Shown here piece by piece: positions 54,901 through 61,826 of a DNA stretch of 64,000 nucleotides. The stretch lies in NCBI GenBank assembly GCA_964343805.1, contig CAYFLR010000023.1, forward strand, positions 1-64,000, read 5' to 3'. The notes under the pieces were generated by a model, which saw nothing but the letters and a program-made list of their open reading frames with translations, had not been told where the DNA came from and ran no database searches. The DNA is from CAYFLR01 sp964343805 (GTDB lineage: Bacteria; Bdellovibrionota_B; Oligoflexia; CAYFLR01). Position numbers and translations under genes: made by a program. Every line of letters starts with the position of its first letter. Position 1 is the stretch's first letter.

Positions 54901-57900
54901 TCGCGGATAAAACTTGTAAAATTAAAGTGGCGGTGCCAGATGCGGTCACTTTTACCGACACTTGGATTCAGGTGAACTCATCTTATACCTATGCAGTGAG
55001 GGCGAAAGACCCTTCTGGCAACATAGATCAAAATACCAAAACCAAAATTGCCTCGGTGGACGACGTTTTTTCACCTCGGATAAAAATGTGGGTGATTGAA
55101 CCCACCACTGTTGATGGCAGTGGGGCCGAGGCCATTGCCATGTACTGGTATATTGAAGATATTCCGAAGTTAAATGATAATCTCGATGTGACTCTTTGCT
55201 ATGGACCCAATGCCAATCTCTCCTGTGTGGATGGATTGAATACAATCCCTCTTGATTTAAAAGAGGGAGATATTGTCCATCGAAATCCTTTTGTGGGGGA
55301 TCAAAGTGAGCGTTATGGTACATGGGAGGTGGACTTTAAAGACACTCCGAGAGAGGATGCCGATGCCAGTTGGGCTTGGGAATATAACTCAACCTTGGGT
55401 GTAGACTGTCGTGTGGGTCAATTTGGAGCGGGGGATGATCCCACTGCTTGTACTCGATCCATAAGTGATCCCAATTATCCTCTTTTATTCCCTCTTTCTA
55501 AACTGAAAGACAATGGCTATGATAACGAAACTGGTAATGCTTATGGTGTGGATGACACTCTTTATTTTCGCTTAGAGATCTCTGATGGAATGCCGGGGTC
55601 TTTAAAGAAATCGGCTCTCTCCTACCCAGTCATATACAGTCGAGATGTGGCCATGGCCTATGTGGATCCTGATATCTCCAAATTAAGATATGGCTACTGG
55701 ATTGATAAATATGAAGCCTATATAAAGGATCATCCGACTAACGGTGCGGAACGTAATCCCATGGCTTTTAGCTCGGCTTTTGATGCGGCGGGAGATGACC
55801 GTAATTACTATAGAGCCAAGTCCATGTCGGATGTAGAGCCCACTTATGATAGTCTTTCCTACGATTTAGCGATGCTGGCCTGTGAACACCGAGGGCTAGG
55901 TTTTTCATTGCCTACACCTAAGGAATGGCTTGAGGGGGCGAGAGGAACCAACTATCATCCCACCTCTAATAAGCAAGACTATAGTTGTAATACAAACTCA
56001 AGGCATTCTTCATGCACAGGGGGTTGCGGCAGTATTGAAAGAGTGAGGAAAACCAGTTATAAGAGTAATGAAAACAGTGGCACTACTGAAGTTAAGGTCA
56101 TAGGATTAGAGGGTGGATTCTTTGTGGGGAACAAGTGTGTTTCCGATCGGGGTATCTATGATGCCATCGGTAACCTGGCTGAATTTGTAAATATCTCTCT
56201 TTATATTGCTTCTAATAATGGGGGAGCGGTGACTGATCGCTTTATTGCTGGAGTGAATCCTTTTAACGGCTTACCAGATAAGAATAGTCAATACTCCCAA
56301 ATGTTTTTGGACCCCTTTTATAATAAGTTGAAAGATTATCATAGTGACCCTAGCTTCACTGCTCATAAGCTCTGGTTTGATCCCGCTCACGGCTTACCAG
56401 ATTTAAGACCTTCCACCTTTGGAACTGTTTTATATAACGTGAACACTGCGGGGAGTCCACTTATCAATCTTCCTACATTTGCTGTTGGAAAAGCTGCCGG
56501 TATTTATGTGGGGATTAAAGATTCTGAACATGAGATGGATCATGCCACCGTTGACTTTAATTTAGAAAGTGTTTCCTTTGAACACTCCATTACCAAATTT
56601 CATCATCCATCTGATGATGACCATTACAATGTGGGTTTTAGATGTGCATATGTTCATACCACCAGCCCTGAATTTACTCCCACCGGCTCACAGCTCTCCC
56701 GAATAGAACAGGATGAGCTGGCCGAAAGTGGAATTACAGTGGAGGATCGTTGTGATCCCAATAAGGCACTTCCCTATAACAAGCCCCCGGTGATTACCGG
56801 ATTTAATGCTAAAAAGGCGGGTGATAATAAGTATATTAAACTAGAATTCCAAGTGACGGACGATTATACTAAAACGGAAGATCTTGAAGTCTTTATCTAT
56901 AGGGATAGCAATGCCTCTTCTCCTAACGAAACCACGCTTTATGACGGTTTAGAATCTAAATTCACCATTGGTTTCTTTTTATCAGGAAATGATAAGAAAA
57001 AATCCTTCCGCATTAAAGATCAACTCTCGCCCAGTGGTCAACTGCATTATATTAACTCCAATTCTAAAAATGGGATCTGGGTGCAAGATAACACCACCAA
57101 TTACAAAACACCCTATGTGTACAAGCTTTTTGTCAGAGATGAGTCCTGTGCCGTATCAGAAGCTGAAATTCTAACCGGAGTACTGCAAACTAGGGATATG
57201 GTACCTATTACTGCTAATAGTAAATTCTATGTGGATGGGAATCCGGAAACCTTCTGGATTGACCGTTACGAACAAACCGCAGAATCGGGTGAAATCAGTT
57301 ACTATGATGCTTGGGCTAAGTGTGCGGCTCTAAATAACGGTGACACCCAAGGTCTTCCAGATGCAGAGTCTCATATGTTTAGATTGGCCAACTTTAAAGA
57401 ATGGCAGATTGCCGCTTCAGGCACGCCCACCAATCCACCTTTAAAATTAGGGGCGGGAAATGCTTCTCGTAATTACGGTATTAATAATATCACCACCCGT
57501 TTTTGCTACAATGCAGATAATAATGCCGCGAATTACAAGATTGATCCAGACGAGACAAGGTTTTGTAATTCCTATTACACAGCGGCCAATATGTATGGTA
57601 ACTTGGCTGAATGGGTAGATGGTCAAATTGCTTATGTGGGAATGGATGGTTCTGAACTCTTAGGAACCACCTATGGAAAAGTGGATGACATTCTGCAACT
57701 TGCTAGTGGAAATATTCCCAAGTTTAAAGTGAGTGCCTTTGGTCTTTATGAAACTTTGGATCTTGCCAACAGTTTTAGCTGGGAATACAAATTAGATAGT
57801 TTTGGTTTTCTCTCTGGCACTACAAATAATAACCCGGTGGATACCGACTTTTTACGCTATGGAGTAGACCAGTTTTCCAATATCCGTCATACTTACAATA

Positions 57901-59801
57901 CAGCCAAGAGCACCTCTTATTATAACTTCTGGGGTGAAGACGGTTACGCTCATATGGGAACTCTAGCACTGCAGGCGGGTGGCTCTATGCGACTCTTAGA
58001 TTATTCTAATGAGAACCAAGTAAGGAATAATGCTTACACCTATCGCAAGAGCAATTTTACTGCCCATTCACCGGCGGCTAAAATTAATACCTTTGATTAC
58101 GATGGATCCAATGTAGAAGATGTTATATTTAAAAAACTCTCCGGTTACCGCTGCGTCTGGGCTAAGCAAGAGGCTCCCACCCCTAAATATTACATTACCT
58201 CGGTGGCTACCGCGAGAACATCTAACTATGACACCACCAATGAACAGCTCATGGTCTATGTGCAGATTGCCCCAGAGAACAATATACCACTGACCAATAA
58301 CACCTATCGCATTGCGGTGGGAGTAGCTGAAGATGCTTTTTCTCTGGATTACCGAGTGGATGGCCAAAGTGGGTGTACTTATACCTATATTGATGATGTA
58401 CCTAGTAAGCCAGAGCAGGGACTCTTTGTGTTCTATATTGGTAATGAGGCCATCTGTCAAACTCGTCCAGACCGACCCTATGGAATTCTTAAAGTGAAGC
58501 TCTTAGATGGAGATAGTTATACTGCCGATACCACTACTCATGAGGTTATAGTATCTGCCCAAGAAACCAAAATACCGGGGCATCGAGACGAATTTGATAT
58601 GGTTTATATTCCTAAAGCATACAGTGGCTTGCCTTACGATTTCTATATTGATCGCTATGAAGCCACAGTGCGTAATGAAACCAACTTAGAAAGAGATGGA
58701 ACCGGTGTGGAGGCCAGTCAAAGGGCTGTGGCAGACTCTCTAAAAGGAGCTGCTCCCACGGTAAATATCAGTTGGTCGGAGGCCCAAGCCGCCTGTGCTA
58801 GAAGAACCAACTATTTTAAAACCCAGGCTTCTAGCTTAAGCTATGATGTTTTCCCCACCTCCGGGGAAGCTCCTTTTGTGATCGATAATGTTGATATTTT
58901 TGACTCCAATGATAGCGTGGAAGAGACCTACTGGACTTTTAGACTTCCAACCAATCAAGAGTGGTATGCTGCCGCCCAAGGAGTGGAAGTGCATGGTCGA
59001 GACCGCTTTTTAGGTCCTTATGGTTCAGACTCTAAGTTTAGAAGGTATGGCGCCAATGTAGATTCAGGCTCCAGAGAAGATACCGGATTTCGGGGTGAAC
59101 TGATGGAGAAGCCTGATACTGTTTCTGCTGTTTCAAAATATGGAGTGTGGAACATGGGGGGCAATGTACGAGAATTTGTGGCACTGAAGTTTGATATTGA
59201 ATTAAGAACCGGTACTAATTATTGGTTTGAGGTGGATAGATATTATATTAATGAATACTTCTGGGGCGATGGAGAAGCAGACGTGGTGCGCAGAGCCTAT
59301 GAAGATGGTGTGAGCACCTTTACAACCAGTAAATACACTAATATTAAATGGGAAACAGCCAATGCCGGAGATGGTAACGGAATTCAGTTTCCCCCTGTTA
59401 ATTTAGGTGGAACGGCGGGTTTACCTGTTATGGATATTTTCTCACGATTTTGGCTGCCCACCAACCGTCCTTTTGGTTATGGGGATCGTGGCCCAGATCG
59501 TTGGACCGATAATATCCTTTGGGACAATCTCTTTGAAGATATTTCTAGCTATGATAATAATTATGGACCCTATAGACATGTGTTCGAAGAACCCTCCATT
59601 TATAACTATGATGGCAACTGGTTCAACATGTTGGAGGGAATCGTGATTGGTATCAGAGGAGGTTCTTTTAAAGATTACAATCTACCCCAAGAGGATCGAC
59701 CCATCGATCNNNNNNNNNNGTGTATTGATTCCGCAAGATGCCATAAAGAAACGGCATCCTGGTTGGCATACCTCGGATACCGCACCAGTTATGCCACCTG
59801 A
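51918..59801 (+). CDS. Second giant lipoprotein with Fn3-like array and three FGE-fold modules
   Basis: 2627 residues from ATG 51918 (GGGAGAGG site); ATG 51951 is an alternative with AAAGGGG and gives a more standard signal peptide, with lipobox FPAC in either case. Residues about 60-1250 hold an array of roughly nine Fn3/Ig-like units of about 105-140 residues (repeated phrases FDGI, FNGL, FEGI at unit starts). Three FGE-sulfatase-like modules follow, at about 1255-1580 (WIDKYEAY ... GNLAEFV ... GFRCAY), 1777-2075 (WIDRYEQ ... GNLAEWVDG ... GYRCVW) and 2239-2627 (YIDRYEAT ... GGNVREFVALK ... GGSFKDYN). No catalytic Cys pair seen. Distance to the first giant is 20 bp, so co-transcribed. A 10-N gap lies near the C-terminus. 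Likely surface-exposed binding protein. Confidence 0.85.
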   Translation: MKQSLFKGVVVMKKWSMMLLILAMSTLYLFPACEKDDGEDEDLVEDFDTVGQKEVSVQDKFKDQIWEGVASAESKQSWILVKWSEPVIDTKLAPFELDTVLSMTFPGESKARLSEDTWDRDYLNNRATITGYKVFFGKTMAKEVGDADAEMTETVIKLDENKQSLKNGQKYFVGVKLVNQLGELSSTTKVVEIEVSEENIFSGFKFAGISAVKSEEHGKAVISWEAAQWESILGEAEQEPLGYRIYTGANFENLLKSVDSSILEYTIPDLPTDSPISFGVKVVDRQGNEDPNTVIISQQIIDLKPPAFEGIFEAVYNRELKAIFLKWNAPLERVSKYALFWAHTPEEIDWAHPNLEIRGKTEATIDVLSPAYQGNARIGDEWDYYFAVRATDIYDNEDTNIYTKKVYIPDIREPIFDGIVEVNLVRGVAEITFQRAMGGVDHYDLFVAKETDPFNFNSTKLKYVTLDAGETLPEGKRPIETDGTTYKIIYDRMVEGTLFKFVVRAVDGGKKSSQNTSFHSLVADDLTAADFDGLDELKWVETADSTADLKDYSENELMLFWDPSIDQYANKKDVVEYRIYESDADGYIRVEPDQPNAIVKVSAVDRVSPTRMSYKMMELEGDTEYCYVVSAVDGSDNHSASFSLPNQKKCIRTPDMTPPTFNGLTTYEQLDGGFIKVGWIPAMDGAAEYLVYVSKERLKNKEETYFYNPAQKNVINYFPVANDQTVFIASSTSDGTKNEDNTATLQEGETYYVMVKARDEKWNIDENRADRGVTMTDLSPPEHVAVITSTMCQTTQQEIVDGCTGDDVCTFSLSWTGPASGTDDYKDPEEGGIAKWVIYDVTGIETNQMSEVGMTTGSIHPTTYVEVVNPKQLSKDINTTKQGTVKYVVHPFDKYGNEKRDGVTCLLTLPDRSAPRWYNDADVETPGDPQISFNLEVEPPGVALRWNRAKDDNPNDPINYIIYKTNVENALQYEKDGGGELEDCTEANSSDPVLLADKTCKIKVAVPDAVTFTDTWIQVNSSYTYAVRAKDPSGNIDQNTKTKIASVDDVFSPRIKMWVIEPTTVDGSGAEAIAMYWYIEDIPKLNDNLDVTLCYGPNANLSCVDGLNTIPLDLKEGDIVHRNPFVGDQSERYGTWEVDFKDTPREDADASWAWEYNSTLGVDCRVGQFGAGDDPTACTRSISDPNYPLLFPLSKLKDNGYDNETGNAYGVDDTLYFRLEISDGMPGSLKKSALSYPVIYSRDVAMAYVDPDISKLRYGYWIDKYEAYIKDHPTNGAERNPMAFSSAFDAAGDDRNYYRAKSMSDVEPTYDSLSYDLAMLACEHRGLGFSLPTPKEWLEGARGTNYHPTSNKQDYSCNTNSRHSSCTGGCGSIERVRKTSYKSNENSGTTEVKVIGLEGGFFVGNKCVSDRGIYDAIGNLAEFVNISLYIASNNGGAVTDRFIAGVNPFNGLPDKNSQYSQMFLDPFYNKLKDYHSDPSFTAHKLWFDPAHGLPDLRPSTFGTVLYNVNTAGSPLINLPTFAVGKAAGIYVGIKDSEHEMDHATVDFNLESVSFEHSITKFHHPSDDDHYNVGFRCAYVHTTSPEFTPTGSQLSRIEQDELAESGITVEDRCDPNKALPYNKPPVITGFNAKKAGDNKYIKLEFQVTDDYTKTEDLEVFIYRDSNASSPNETTLYDGLESKFTIGFFLSGNDKKKSFRIKDQLSPSGQLHYINSNSKNGIWVQDNTTNYKTPYVYKLFVRDESCAVSEAEILTGVLQTRDMVPITANSKFYVDGNPETFWIDRYEQTAESGEISYYDAWAKCAALNNGDTQGLPDAESHMFRLANFKEWQIAASGTPTNPPLKLGAGNASRNYGINNITTRFCYNADNNAANYKIDPDETRFCNSYYTAANMYGNLAEWVDGQIAYVGMDGSELLGTTYGKVDDILQLASGNIPKFKVSAFGLYETLDLANSFSWEYKLDSFGFLSGTTNNNPVDTDFLRYGVDQFSNIRHTYNTAKSTSYYNFWGEDGYAHMGTLALQAGGSMRLLDYSNENQVRNNAYTYRKSNFTAHSPAAKINTFDYDGSNVEDVIFKKLSGYRCVWAKQEAPTPKYYITSVATARTSNYDTTNEQLMVYVQIAPENNIPLTNNTYRIAVGVAEDAFSLDYRVDGQSGCTYTYIDDVPSKPEQGLFVFYIGNEAICQTRPDRPYGILKVKLLDGDSYTADTTTHEVIVSAQETKIPGHRDEFDMVYIPKAYSGLPYDFYIDRYEATVRNETNLERDGTGVEASQRAVADSLKGAAPTVNISWSEAQAACARRTNYFKTQASSLSYDVFPTSGEAPFVIDNVDIFDSNDSVEETYWTFRLPTNQEWYAAAQGVEVHGRDRFLGPYGSDSKFRRYGANVDSGSREDTGFRGELMEKPDTVSAVSKYGVWNMGGNVREFVALKFDIELRTGTNYWFEVDRYYINEYFWGDGEADVVRRAYEDGVSTFTTSKYTNIKWETANAGDGNGIQFPPVNLGGTAGLPVMDIFSRFWLPTNRPFGYGDRGPDRWTDNILWDNLFEDISSYDNNYGPYRHVFEEPSIYNYDGNWFNMLEGIVIGIRGGSFKDYNLPQEDRPIDXXXXCIDSARCHKETASWLAYLGYRTSYAT
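59710..59719. other. Assembly gap (10 N) near the 3' end of the second giant lipoprotein gene
   Basis: Frame is kept across the run and the C-terminal FGE-like motif continues. Confidence 0.9.
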
Positions 59802-59813
59802 TTAGAAAGGGAA

Positions 59814-61001
59814 ATGATGAAGCTTCTACATTTAAAGTTTATTCTCTTCTCTTTGAGTCTACTCCTTCTTATCTGGGCTTGTTCCAGTAAGGGGGAGTAT
59901 GATGAAGAGGCGGACTATCTGGTGAAAGAAGCAGCTCCTATGCTGGAGGTGGAAGACAGAGCCAAAGAGAAAAAGCCTCCTTACAACGAGGAAGAGCTCC
60001 AGCTTTATCATCACCCTCAAAAGTTTGATATCGTTCTCCTCTTGGGGGATTACCACAAGCTCATTCCCATGTACGAGATGGACAATAATAATGAGATCGA
60101 TCAAGAGCTGATCATTCCTTCTTCTATGATGAACTTGGTGCAAGAGTATGTGCAAGAAAAAGTGGTGGAAAAGTATCAATCCAACGTTGATATTCGCTTT
60201 GTAGTTATGACTGACTTAGGTGAACCCGCCGAGGTGGATGAGTTTTACAATCGTTTTTTGGAGTCTTTAGCTGATAATCACTTTGCCTATCCCTATGTCT
60301 ATCTCAATCCCATTCCGATCAAAAAGGATCAGGGGAATTTCAAATCCATGAGCCAAGCGCAAATGAATGGCCCTAAATTGGAAAAAGAAGACCTGATTAC
60401 CATGCTTTCTAAAACAGATAAGTTGAATGTGGTGGAATCTCTTCCTGAGGGGGGGCTGAATCTAGAAAACTACCGTGAAGGTGAATACCGGCTGGGAAAC
60501 AAAATTAGAGAGAATCTGAGGCTCGATGCTAAGGTAATTTTTATCCATATTCCCACCCGCAAGAAAAGAAAACAGACCATGGTGGCCATGAATGAGATCA
60601 TCTCAGATAATTTTGGTGACTATAAAATTGTTAAAATTCTCACCGAGCGTTATGATTTGATGCTGGCTGATACCGGACCGCAAATATATAAAGAGATGAT
60701 CGATGAGCTGTTTATTCAATACACCCAATACCTCTATTTAGATATGAAAGCCAAGATGATCACCTCTATGAAATACTATCAAGATGATCCCTTGGTGCGT
60801 TTTGATTTAGATGCCGCCAGTTACTCCTTTCGCAACGAGGAGAATACTATTCAAATTCTCTCCTCCATGCCGCTCGATATCACCTTTGTGATTCGCTATG
60901 CGGTGAATTGGGCGAAGATGGATAATAACAATGATTCAGAAAGTGATAATAGTAATAATGATAGTGCCATGAGTAATGGCAACAGTAACAACTCTAATTA
61001 G
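59814..61001 (+). CDS. Lipoprotein, third gene of the giant lipoprotein operon
   Basis: 395 residues with a signal peptide and lipobox IWAC (Cys about 23). After an acidic linker, a domain of about 320 residues starts KFDIVLLLGDY, which resembles the first strand of a von Willebrand A-like fold without the DxSxS metal motif. Otherwise it is unrecognised, with helical segments such as MNLVQEYVQEKVV and a later strand VIFIHIP. The last 25 residues are an Asn/Ser/Asp-rich low-complexity tail. It begins 12 bp after the second giant gene, so it is probably co-transcribed and might be a partner or anchor. The 3' end overlaps the convergent ArsR-like gene by four bases. Confidence 0.75.
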   Translation: MMKLLHLKFILFSLSLLLLIWACSSKGEYDEEADYLVKEAAPMLEVEDRAKEKKPPYNEEELQLYHHPQKFDIVLLLGDYHKLIPMYEMDNNNEIDQELIIPSSMMNLVQEYVQEKVVEKYQSNVDIRFVVMTDLGEPAEVDEFYNRFLESLADNHFAYPYVYLNPIPIKKDQGNFKSMSQAQMNGPKLEKEDLITMLSKTDKLNVVESLPEGGLNLENYREGEYRLGNKIRENLRLDAKVIFIHIPTRKKRKQTMVAMNEIISDNFGDYKIVKILTERYDLMLADTGPQIYKEMIDELFIQYTQYLYLDMKAKMITSMKYYQDDPLVRFDLDAASYSFRNEENTIQILSSMPLDITFVIRYAVNWAKMDNNNDSESDNSNNDSAMSNGNSNNSN

Positions 61002-61291
61002 TAAATCAATTCCAATCCTTGATCTGTAAATTTTTGATACAGCGCGATGTGCTCCTTTGAGGTAAAGGAGTAGAGTCTAAACTTTCCTTGTTTTCTCTGT
61101 TTTATTAAATTAGCAAAGAGAAGCAATCGGAGATGCTGGGAAATATTGTACTTACTGGAGCTGGTGGCTTCCACTAAATAGCTCGCACTCTTTTCCCCAT
61201 CTAAGAGAGATTGCATTATTTTAAGACGGATGGGATTGCCCATGACGGAGAGCAGAGAGGAGAGTTTTTCTATCTTTTGTTGTTCTAGCAT
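60998..61291 (-). CDS. ArsR-family winged-helix regulator
   Basis: 97 residues from ATG 61291, which follows AAGGAGG by five bases; the longer frame (113 residues) lacks such a site. HTH pattern: LSVMGNPIRLKIMQSLL, then SASYLVEATSSSKYNISQHLRLL (split in two here as the helix-turn-helix) and the wing GKFRLYSF. The metal-binding CxC of classical ArsR is missing, so the signal is likely not a metal at that site. Its stop overlaps the end of the lipoprotein operon (4 bp, convergent). Its own promoter region (61292-61456) faces the small lipoprotein, so control of that gene or of itself is possible. Confidence 0.85.
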   Translation of the reverse strand: MLEQQKIEKLSSLLSVMGNPIRLKIMQSLLDGEKSASYLVEATSSSKYNISQHLRLLLFANLIKQRKQGKFRLYSFTSKEHIALYQKFTDQGLELIY

Positions 61292-61296
61292 AGCAT

Positions 61297-61303
61297 CCTC
61301 CTT
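61297..61303 (-). promoter_or_regulatory. Ribosome binding site of the ArsR-like gene
   Basis: AAGGAGG on the minus strand five bases before the ATG at 61291; it lies inside the longer open frame and sets the start. Confidence 0.75.
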
Positions 61304-61456
61304 AGATCTTAAAGGTATATTATAGAATATAGAAAACATATATTCAAATGAATAATTTTACCTTTGCTCAAGAGTGGAATATCAAAGCTGTTTTCTTAAG
61401 AAATAAACTGAAGTAAGATAGATCCTACAAATAGATAAAAAATGGAAGGGTTCACC

Positions 61457-61684
61457 ATGATCAAATTAGCTTCTTTTATTCCCATTTCAATAACACTCAT
61501 TTTCAGTTCCTGCTCAGGTTATTTTGATGGAGAAGAAACGGTCACCACCAGTGAAAGCTCTTCTTACGATTCTGTGTCGGGGCGGAGAACTCACTCCTCT
61601 TCCAAGTCAAGATCCAGAACCATTAAGAAGGGTTTTAAGATGGATTCTAAAAAGCTCAAGAAGTATAAAAAGTATAAGAAATAA
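61457..61684 (+). CDS. Small lipoprotein with basic C-terminus
   Basis: 75 residues from ATG 61457, which has GGAAGGG upstream. Signal peptide MIKLASFIPISITLIF with lipobox SSC (Cys19). The rest is Ser/Thr-rich, then a Lys/Tyr-rich tail (KKLKKYKKYKK). No known domain. It lies between ArsR-like and the 61827 lipoprotein, with a 142-bp gap after it. A basic tail might bind surface polymers or nucleic acids, but this is only a guess. Confidence 0.65.
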   Translation: MIKLASFIPISITLIFSSCSGYFDGEETVTTSESSSYDSVSGRRTHSSSKSRSRTIKKGFKMDSKKLKKYKKYKK

Positions 61685-61814
61685 TCCCTTCATCTGCCAA
61701 AATCTTAAGAGAATTCCTATTACCCACAAACCTTGGAATATCATCATTCTATCGGATTCTCTCAGGCCCTTCACTCAAACTGTCGAAAAGTAAGTATGTT
61801 TTTTTTTAGCCAAC

Positions 61815-61820
61815 AGGAGG
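61815..61820 (+). promoter_or_regulatory. Ribosome binding site for the GTG start at 61827
   Basis: AGGAGG, six bases before GTG; it decides this start for a gene that is open to the window end. Confidence 0.75.
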
Positions 61821-61826
61821 TTTAAC

